A DNA stretch of 64,000 nt from contig CALKLO010000003.1 in assembly GCA_937991945.1 (NCBI GenBank), positions 1 to 64,000 on the forward strand. The letters run 5' to 3'. A program made the translations under genes and the position numbers. Origin of the DNA: an uncultured Granulosicoccus sp. (lineage in GTDB: Bacteria > Pseudomonadota > Gammaproteobacteria > Granulosicoccales > Granulosicoccaceae). This document shows positions 57,498-64,000 of this stretch, in pieces. Under the pieces are notes generated by a model. That model was not told where the DNA came from and did no database searches. It saw nothing but the letters and a program-made list of their open reading frames with translations. Numbering within the stretch: position 1 is the first letter of the stretch; each line of letters starts with the position of its first letter.

Positions 57498-58762
57498 CTC
57501 CGGATCACAGCAGTCGCGCGACACCTAGCAAAGTGGTTGTGGTTCTGAAAGGATACCCGCGATTATCTGAAACGTTCATTGCCCAAGAATTATTGGGTTT
57601 GGAAAAAGCCGGGCTGAGCCTTGAGTTTGTGTCGTTACGGCATCCAACCGATATCAAACGTCATGCTGTGCATGATGAAATACAGGCGCCGGTGACATAC
57701 TTACCCGAGTATTTGCACCAGTCGCCGTGGCGAGTGTTCAAAGGGCTATTGATAAGCCTACGCCAGCCCGGTTTTTTTGCAGCCTTTAAGCATTTTCTAG
57801 CGGACTTCAAGCGTGATCTAACACGCAACAGAGCTAGGCGTTTTGGTCAAGCAATGGTGTTAGCCGCGGAATGGCCTGAGGGTGGGCAATGGATATACGC
57901 TCACTTTATTCATACACCTGCTGATGTGGCTCGTTACACCAGTGAGATACGAGGTATACCGTGGTCAGTGTCTGCTCATGCGAAAGATATTTGGACCTCG
58001 CCCGATTGGAACATCGCGAGCAAACTAGACAGTGCTGAGTGGACGGTGACGTGCACAGAGGTGGGCCACAAACATCTACAGCAACTAGCGCTTGATAAAT
58101 CGTCTGTTCATTTGAGTTATCACGGACTTGATCTAGATCGTTTTCCAGAATCTGGGCGACAGCTCTCGGTGCGTGATGGACGTTCTGAGGACAACCCGGT
58201 TGTGATTCTTAGCGTGGGTCGCGCTGTCAAAAAGAAGGGCTACGACGTCCTATTAAAAGCTTTGTCGCTGTTGCCTGACGATCTTCATTGGACGTTTGTC
58301 TATGTCGGCGCAGGTACTGAAATGTTGGCCATGAAAGCGTTGGCAAAAGAACTCTCCATAGATCAGCGAATAGTATGGACAGGCGCCATCGATCAACAAG
58401 AGGTATTGGTCCATTATTCCAACGCTGACATGTTTGCATTGGCTTGTCGCGTAACCGACGATGGTGATCGCGATGGTCTACCCAACGTGCTGGTTGAAGC
58501 TGCCAGTCAATCGCTTGCCTGTGTGTCAACACGCGTCTCAGGAATACAAGAGCTTTTTGAAGATCACGTTAATGGGCTGCTTGTGGATTCTGAAAATGCT
58601 CAGCAACTCGCCGATGCATTACAAGAAGCTATCGAGTCTCCGAGCTTGCGTCTGCAGTTAGGGGCTGCTGCTGAAGCGCAAGTGCGTGCCACGCTTGACT
58701 ATCGTTCCAGCATAAAGCAGCTAATCGCATTGTTTGCACAAGGGGCGAGAGTGCGTTCGTGA
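57494..58762 (+). CDS. Family 4 glycosyltransferase
   Basis: A 422-residue GT-B enzyme. N-terminal VVLKGYPRLSETFIAQELLGLEKAG is characteristic of exopolysaccharide-type GT4 proteins. The C-terminal domain shows SVGRAVKKKGYDVLLKAL, YVGAGTEMLAMKALAKEL and the DGLPNVLVEAASQSLACVSTRVSGIQELFED motif. It lies between two MurG-like paralogues, overlapping each by 4 bases, implying a translationally coupled trio. Confidence 0.92.
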   Translation: MTPDHSSRATPSKVVVVLKGYPRLSETFIAQELLGLEKAGLSLEFVSLRHPTDIKRHAVHDEIQAPVTYLPEYLHQSPWRVFKGLLISLRQPGFFAAFKHFLADFKRDLTRNRARRFGQAMVLAAEWPEGGQWIYAHFIHTPADVARYTSEIRGIPWSVSAHAKDIWTSPDWNIASKLDSAEWTVTCTEVGHKHLQQLALDKSSVHLSYHGLDLDRFPESGRQLSVRDGRSEDNPVVILSVGRAVKKKGYDVLLKALSLLPDDLHWTFVYVGAGTEMLAMKALAKELSIDQRIVWTGAIDQQEVLVHYSNADMFALACRVTDDGDRDGLPNVLVEAASQSLACVSTRVSGIQELFEDHVNGLLVDSENAQQLADALQEAIESPSLRLQLGAAAEAQVRATLDYRSSIKQLIALFAQGARVRS

Positions 58763-59919
58763 GTACTGATTGCACACCGCCTAGGCTCTTGTTTTATGTC
58801 CAACATTTGTTGGGTATTGGTCATTTGATGCGTTCTGTACGCGTTTGTGAAGCCCTGCAAGAAATAGGTGTAGAAGTTACGCTGCTCACGGGTGGCATGC
58901 CTGTTAAAGGGTTTCCACCTGCTGGTATTCAGCACATCGAGCTGCCGCCGATAGCTGTTCGCGATGGCGACTTTTCTGTCATCGTTGATTCAAATGATCA
59001 GGAGATAGACGATGATTTTAAGGCGCGTCGTTGTCAGCGACTACTTGAGGTGTACGAGGAGCTAAAACCTGATTTGCTGGTTTTAGAAGCTTTTCCTTTT
59101 GGAAGACGTCAGCTAAGGTTCGAATTGCTGCCTTTGTTGGCAAAAATCAAAGCCAGTAATCCAAAACCCGTTGTGGTTTCGTCGGTAAGGGACGTTTTAC
59201 AAAAAACGAAGAAGCCTGGGCGCGATGAATACGTACTCAATTTGATTGATCAGTATTTTGACAAAATACTGGTTCACGGCGATCCACAGTTTGCACAGCT
59301 ATCAGATAGTTTTGATAAGGCCCATGAAATTGAAGATAAGGTCATGTATTCCGGGTTGGTCTGTGCCAAGCCATCGGACGTTGTCGCGGAAAGCTACGAT
59401 GTCGTTGTATCTGCCGGTGGCGGAGCGGTTGGCACCGAATTGGTTCGTGCGGCAGTTGAGGCCGCCAGTTTATTGCCGCAATCGTTGTCATGGTGCATCG
59501 TTACTGGCCCTAATTCGCCTATCAACGCAGAATTGGATCAATTGCGCTCATCGTCACCCAATATTCGGTTTGAAACGTTTCGTACCGATTTCCCCAGTTT
59601 GCTTCGCTCTGCAAAGTTATCGGTGTCGCAGGCGGGCTACAACACCGTAAGTGATATATTGAAAGCGGCCTGTCGGTGTTTGCTTGTTCCGTACAGTTCT
59701 TCGGGGGAAACAGAGCAACTAGAGCGGGCGAGTCGACTCGAACGCTTAGGGATCGCCCAGGTGTTGCACGCCGATTCTTTGGCGGGACAGTCTTTGGCTT
59801 CGATGGTAGGCGACAGTTTGTCCCGATCGCGACCAACGACCGATGTTTTACTCGATACCGATGGCTCCCGACAGAGTGCCCAGCTATTATTAGACTTGAT
59901 CGTCAAGAATCGAAGTTAG
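58759..59919 (+). CDS. GT28/MurG-like glycosyltransferase (second copy)
   Basis: 386 residues. LLFYVQHLLGIGHLMRSVRVCEALQ mirrors the N-terminus of the gene at 56307, and VVSAGGGAVGTELVRAA plus SQAGYNTVSDILKAACRCLLVPYSS is the donor-binding half. The two MurG-like proteins are clearly related but diverged. Likely adds a second sugar or acts with its paralogue. Overlaps the GT4 gene by 4 bases. Confidence 0.85.
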   Translation: MSTDCTPPRLLFYVQHLLGIGHLMRSVRVCEALQEIGVEVTLLTGGMPVKGFPPAGIQHIELPPIAVRDGDFSVIVDSNDQEIDDDFKARRCQRLLEVYEELKPDLLVLEAFPFGRRQLRFELLPLLAKIKASNPKPVVVSSVRDVLQKTKKPGRDEYVLNLIDQYFDKILVHGDPQFAQLSDSFDKAHEIEDKVMYSGLVCAKPSDVVAESYDVVVSAGGGAVGTELVRAAVEAASLLPQSLSWCIVTGPNSPINAELDQLRSSSPNIRFETFRTDFPSLLRSAKLSVSQAGYNTVSDILKAACRCLLVPYSSSGETEQLERASRLERLGIAQVLHADSLAGQSLASMVGDSLSRSRPTTDVLLDTDGSRQSAQLLLDLIVKNRS

Positions 59920-60005
59920 TCATACGTATATTGCAAGGTGTTGCATGAGGCCTTAACAGACATGCCCGTTTGATCCATTGAACAGTAAAGCCAAGTTGTA
60001 ATCCT

Positions 60006-62678
60006 ATGGAACCCACATTTAATCGCTATATCTGGAAGCACACCAGCCGGCAGCAAATATGGATTATGTGTGTTGTATTGTTTTCCATGGTTCCGTTTTA
60101 TTTTGCATTCGATTTACCAAAAATGCTGATAAACGGACCCATCCAAGGCGGTGGGTTTGAGATTGCAGGAGCCACCCAGGCTTTTCTCCCCGGTTTTTTC
60201 CAGACGGACATCCAGCTAGATCGCATGGATACGTTGATTGGCCTGAGCATTATGTTTCTGGCATTGGTCATCATCAACGGCTTGTTCAAGTACTACATCA
60301 ATACCTATAAAGGATTGCTAGGTGAGCGCCTGCTGCGCAGAATCCGCTATGAATTGCTCGATCGTATTTTGCGTTTCATGCCGGGTGAATTTAAGCGAAT
60401 CAAAGGCGGTGAAATCGCCAGTATGGTTAAAGATGAGGTGGAGCCTTTAGGTGGTTTCACTGCGGAAGCCTACGTACAGCCTTTGTTGCTCGGAGGGCAA
60501 GCGCTTACCGCCTTAGGATTCATCTTTGTACAAAATATCTGGTTAGGTTTTCTTGCCTTGTTCATGGCAAGCATACAAATGGTGCTGATACCTCGCCTTC
60601 GGCAACGCCTGTTGATACTGGGCAGAGAGCGCCAAATATGCGCTCGACAACTTGCCGGTAAAGTCACTGAAATAGTTGAAGGTATCGAAACTGTCCATGC
60701 GTTTGATACGTCTAATTACGAAAGGGCGGATATCGCATCCAGACTGGCAACCTTGTTCAGAATTCGTTATGAAATTTATTCACGTAAGTACAAAATAAAA
60801 TTTCTTAATAATTTCTTAGCTCAGATAACACCATTTCTGTTTTATCTGATTGGTGGGTATTTAGCCATATCCGGTACATTAGACGTCGGGCAACTGGTCG
60901 CTGTAATCGCCGCGTATAAAGAATTACCCGGACCTCTCAAGGCGCTCATAGACTGGGATTTAGCAAAGCAAGATGTCGAAGTGAAATACGACCAAATTTT
61001 AGAGCAGTTTAATGTCAGCGAACTGATACACGCGGATGTACAGTCTTTAACGCCGAACGATGGGGCCGACCCCATTTCAGAACTGAGTTTGTCGAATGTC
61101 ACCACCGAAGACATTGGAGGCTCGGTTACCTTAGAAAACGTGTCTCTATCAGTACCCTTTGGTCAAACGGTAGCGTTAGTGGGGGACGCCAGCAGTAGCG
61201 CTAATATATTGGCTGAGGTGTTTGCAGGAATAACTCGGCCCACTCAAGGCAAGTTGCTGGCGGGTACAACAAACTTAGCTAGCCTGCCAGAGTCAGTCAC
61301 GGGTCGACACCTATCGTATGTTTCCTCTGATACCTATTTCTTCTATGGCACGGTGCAGCAAAATTTACTCTATGGCCTGAAGCATCTCCCATTAGATTCT
61401 ATTGAGTACAGTGGTGCAGATGCGTTGCATCGTAAGTGGGAACTCAGTGAGGCCAAGCGCACGGCGAATCCCATTCTAGACATGAACAGTAATTGGATAG
61501 AAGAACAGCAAGTGATGGGCTTGCAAGCCGATGTGACTATGGTTGATGCCATGAGGCGTGTGCTCAGGGCTGTTAATTTCTCAGATGACGTTTTTGACTT
61601 TGCGCTTCATTCGAAAATCTCATCCCAAGTCGATCCAGATTTTGCCAATCAAATTATTAGCCTTAGAGCATCGGTTCAGGAAGAGTTGCGTTCGCAGAAT
61701 CTCAGTGATCTGATCATTCCTTTTGATGTTGATCGTTTTAACCAACAAGCCACGTTGTTGGAAAATATTTTGTTCGGTGTATTAACTGACTCTGCTGAGA
61801 CTATCCGAGAAGAAGGTGGAAGCACCTATTTTCAAAATATACTGACAGAGACAGGACTAGATGTTGATTTAGTCGATATGGGTATGCGTATCGCTGAGAC
61901 GTTTGATGAGTTATTTCATGATCTACCAGAAGATCATCCTCATTTTGATCAATTTGATTTGATCGAATCGTCTGAGATATCCGTTATTAGAGAACTGCGC
62001 CAACAGTGTCTGGGAAAAAATATCGGAAACATAAGCGCTGAAGACCAACAGACTTGGATCGGTCTGAGCGTTAGATACTCAGAACCTAAATACCGATTTG
62101 GACTGTTAGATGAAAGTCTCATGGAAAAAGTGGTAGTCACTCGTAAGTTGCTGCATAACAACATGCCCAATGAGATGAAGCGAGGCATCGATATGTACGA
62201 CCCAGGCAGATTTTTACCGTCTGCCAATATGCTCGACAATATCGTATTTGGAAAACTGGATCGCAAGATAAAAAATGCAGAACAGAAGTTACGCGATCTG
62301 ATTGCCCCTCTCATTGATGTACAAGCAGGGCTGTATAACAGCATCTACTCTATCGGCTTGGACTTTAATGTTGGCCCCTCTGGCCGCAGATTGACGCCAG
62401 TACAGCGGCAGAAACTCAATCTTGCTCGAGCGTTAATGCGTAAATCCGATTACTACATTTTAAATAAGCCGGTGTCTGGCTTAGATAATGTGCAGCAAGG
62501 TGGGATTATCGAAGGCACGCTGGCGTTGTTTAAGTCTCAAAACCATGCCCCCGGCATTATTTGGGCTGTGGCATCAGAGGCAAATGCTAAATACTTTAAC
62601 CGCAAAATATCATTTAGCGGCAACAAGATAACGGACGACGAAGAATTACTAGATTCTGAACAGCCATCACATAGCTAA
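60006..62678 (+). CDS. ABC exporter-like protein with degenerate, insertion-bearing nucleotide-binding domain
   Basis: 890 residues. The N-terminal part (about 1-330) is a normal ABC exporter membrane domain. The nucleotide-binding domain lacks working motifs: the Walker A position reads GDASSSAN (393-400), with the lysine replaced by A399; the signature reads LTPVQ (796-800) instead of LSGGQ; Walker B reads YYILNK (816-821) with N820 and K821 for Asp-Glu; the H-loop position is S857. About 330 residues separate the Q-loop region from the signature, and this insertion repeats an NI.FG segment. ATP hydrolysis is therefore unlikely. It follows the glycosyltransferase trio and may be a structural or regulatory membrane component of glycan assembly (inferred). 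Confidence 0.8.
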   Translation: MEPTFNRYIWKHTSRQQIWIMCVVLFSMVPFYFAFDLPKMLINGPIQGGGFEIAGATQAFLPGFFQTDIQLDRMDTLIGLSIMFLALVIINGLFKYYINTYKGLLGERLLRRIRYELLDRILRFMPGEFKRIKGGEIASMVKDEVEPLGGFTAEAYVQPLLLGGQALTALGFIFVQNIWLGFLALFMASIQMVLIPRLRQRLLILGRERQICARQLAGKVTEIVEGIETVHAFDTSNYERADIASRLATLFRIRYEIYSRKYKIKFLNNFLAQITPFLFYLIGGYLAISGTLDVGQLVAVIAAYKELPGPLKALIDWDLAKQDVEVKYDQILEQFNVSELIHADVQSLTPNDGADPISELSLSNVTTEDIGGSVTLENVSLSVPFGQTVALVGDASSSANILAEVFAGITRPTQGKLLAGTTNLASLPESVTGRHLSYVSSDTYFFYGTVQQNLLYGLKHLPLDSIEYSGADALHRKWELSEAKRTANPILDMNSNWIEEQQVMGLQADVTMVDAMRRVLRAVNFSDDVFDFALHSKISSQVDPDFANQIISLRASVQEELRSQNLSDLIIPFDVDRFNQQATLLENILFGVLTDSAETIREEGGSTYFQNILTETGLDVDLVDMGMRIAETFDELFHDLPEDHPHFDQFDLIESSEISVIRELRQQCLGKNIGNISAEDQQTWIGLSVRYSEPKYRFGLLDESLMEKVVVTRKLLHNNMPNEMKRGIDMYDPGRFLPSANMLDNIVFGKLDRKIKNAEQKLRDLIAPLIDVQAGLYNSIYSIGLDFNVGPSGRRLTPVQRQKLNLARALMRKSDYYILNKPVSGLDNVQQGGIIEGTLALFKSQNHAPGIIWAVASEANAKYFNRKISFSGNKITDDEELLDSEQPSHS

Positions 62679-62719
62679 GAATCCTTTAGCATCGTTCTTG
62701 CACTTATCTACACCTCACA

Positions 62720-62753
62720 AGAAATACTAGATTTCTAATTTCTTTCTAGAAAT
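62720..62753. repeat. AT-rich short palindromes after the glycan cluster
   Basis: AGAAAT-ACTAG-ATTTCT (62720-62736) is followed by ATTTCT-TTCT-AGAAAT (62738-62753), so three related arms alternate. They could be a weak terminator of the upstream gene or a regulatory site for the channel gene that starts at 62761. Confidence 0.3.
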
Positions 62754-62760
62754 AATTTAT

Positions 62761-64000
62761 ATGAAATTTTTTAAACTACCCGCTGTTTTAATTAGCGCCG
62801 CGTTAGTGTTGGTGCTGAGCACAACATCTTATGCGCAAGTACTGAGTACCTCTACCTCCGACGATAGCGAGGTGGTAGCTGATGTCTCTTTGTTGGACAG
62901 TCCGGAAGCGGTATCGCAGTTGGTATCTCGTTTGTCTGACAAGGAAGTTAGAGAATTACTGCTGCAGCAATTGGATGCGGTGGCTTCAGAGCAAGCGGTG
63001 GACACGACAGAAAGCGAATCTCTATTTACGCTTGTTACTACCAATGTCCCACTGTCTGTAAAGCGGGCCCTTGTGAATTTTCAAAACATAATACCTGCTC
63101 AAACGGCTAGCTTTGGCATGTTTGCTGACAAGTTAGGCCCTGACGGAGTCATGAAACTACTGAAAGGCTTTGCGTTTGTTATTTTGCTGGGACTTGTGAT
63201 TGAGTTTTTAGTCAGACGGCTTATGGCTCGATTCCGTTCGACAATTGACGCATCTTCGGAAGGCTTTACGTTAGCCCAAACGTTGAAGGTTCTTAGCCTC
63301 AGATTTTTCTTGGATCTATCTGGGCTTATTGCTTTTATGATGGTCACGCAAATATCCATAAAGTTCTTTATTGAAGAGCCTGGGCAATTTGTGATGCACC
63401 ATGTTCTGTGGAATTTAATTTTAATACCGCGCTTATTTTCAGCTGTTGCTAAGTTTGTATTTGCTCCTAAGCGATCCGATCTCAGGCTCATGCACGCAAG
63501 TGATTCATCTGCCCAGTTTTTACATCGACATTTGGTCGGGGTGGTTGTTCTGGTTGGAATCACACTGTCTATTTTTGATGTGCAGAGAGCATCTGGCTCA
63601 GTTCATGGGGGCGCACATTTAGGGTTTTGGTTTAATTTCATAATTCATTGTTACTTTGGATTTATTGCATGGAGATCAAGAACTATTTTCTCGGAAATGG
63701 TCAATGCTCCCGGCAATGCGCCTACGCCATTAGAAAAACGCGTGGCTAGCGCTTATCCGTATTACGCGGTAACGGTTGTTGTTTTTAGCTGGTTGTTAGT
63801 CGAGGTGCTCGCTGCTCAGAGAATGTTGCATCTGTTACAGCAGGGTATTCAATATTCGACGATGTTTATTCTCTTGTTAGCTCCTTTCCTAGATACCGCT
63901 ATTAGAGCGTTAGTTAGGCACTTGACACCACCAGTTGTCGGTGATGGAGAAATCGCTTTCAAAGCCCATGGTTCAACGATGCGCTGCTATGTACGCATGG
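62761..64000 (+). CDS. MscS-family mechanosensitive channel (N-terminal part)
   Basis: Runs off the right edge after about 413 residues. It begins with a signal peptide (LPAVLISAALVLVLSTTSYAQ), then a periplasmic region with SPEAVSQLVSRLSDKEVRELLLQQ. Hydrophobic helices follow (for example FAFVILLGLVIEFLV, FFLDLSGLIAFMMV, LVGVVVLVGITLSIF, YYAVTVVVFSWLLVEVLA). This arrangement fits large MscS-type channels with extra N-terminal helices; the conserved pore and beta domain would lie past the edge, so the call rests on overall style. Confidence 0.65.
   Translation, partial: MKFFKLPAVLISAALVLVLSTTSYAQVLSTSTSDDSEVVADVSLLDSPEAVSQLVSRLSDKEVRELLLQQLDAVASEQAVDTTESESLFTLVTTNVPLSVKRALVNFQNIIPAQTASFGMFADKLGPDGVMKLLKGFAFVILLGLVIEFLVRRLMARFRSTIDASSEGFTLAQTLKVLSLRFFLDLSGLIAFMMVTQISIKFFIEEPGQFVMHHVLWNLILIPRLFSAVAKFVFAPKRSDLRLMHASDSSAQFLHRHLVGVVVLVGITLSIFDVQRASGSVHGGAHLGFWFNFIIHCYFGFIAWRSRTIFSEMVNAPGNAPTPLEKRVASAYPYYAVTVVVFSWLLVEVLAAQRMLHLLQQGIQYSTMFILLLAPFLDTAIRALVRHLTPPVVGDGEIAFKAHGSTMRCYVRM

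Overview
The window reads as an ordinary stretch of chromosome from a gammaproteobacterium with roughly balanced base composition, probably free-living and perhaps marine. Support comes from the gene order: rpsP-rimM-trmD-rplS, ygfB-pepP-ubiH, and the conserved zapA - 6S RNA - ygfA (5-formyl-THF cyclo-ligase) neighbourhood, together with ycgL, hslR, pcnB-folK, ilvA/rpiA and a soluble lytic transglycosylase. No tRNA, rRNA, CRISPR array, prophage or intact insertion sequence was recognised. Species cannot be named from the sequence alone.

Layout. 1-9.3 kb: the start of a DUF255 thioredoxin-like exported protein, ffh, a large fused reductive-dehalogenase-type protein with its own flavin/[2Fe-2S] reductase, glutamine-dependent NAD synthetase, a Gfo/Idh/MocA oxidoreductase and a DUF6151 protein. 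9.4-14.3 kb: an ABC ATPase with two permeases, each ending in a zincin-like domain, one with metal ligands and one without. 14.3-16.6 kb: a Cache-HAMP-GGDEF-degenerate EAL protein. 16.8-17.2 kb: a gene-free stretch bounded by inverted repeats. 17.2-19.2 kb: the ribosomal/tRNA-modification operon. 19.4-31.8 kb: heat-shock htpG, two exported c-type cytochromes, RNA metabolism genes, folK, a deoxynucleoside kinase, a response regulator with a CHASE2 histidine kinase, rpiA and ilvA. 31.8-38.3 kb: folate, 6S RNA, ZapA, pepP-ubiH and a ClC channel. 38.3-47.1 kb: sulfur assimilation (MetY type), adenylate kinase, RsmC-like and TrhO RNA-modifying enzymes, Slt, BolA and a metallophosphoesterase.

47.2-62.7 kb is the accessory-looking region. 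It holds five glycosyltransferase-like proteins, a polysaccharide-deacetylase-like protein, a complete peptide/oligosaccharide-type ABC importer (fused ATPases, binding protein, two permeases) and a strange 890-residue ABC-exporter homologue whose nucleotide-binding domain has lost every catalytic motif and carries a long repeated insertion. A MscS-type channel gene runs off the right edge. Adjacent reading frames often overlap by 4 bases, so these genes are probably co-expressed. I infer a system that makes or remodels a surface glycan and handles its products in the envelope; the substrate is unknown.

The observations most worth following are the self-contained reductive dehalogenase, the ATPase-dead ABC protein with repeated insertion in the glycan cluster, the active/inactive pair of zincin-permeases, and a dispersed C-rich plus GGGTC(R)GACC repeat seen upstream of rpsP and after bolA.
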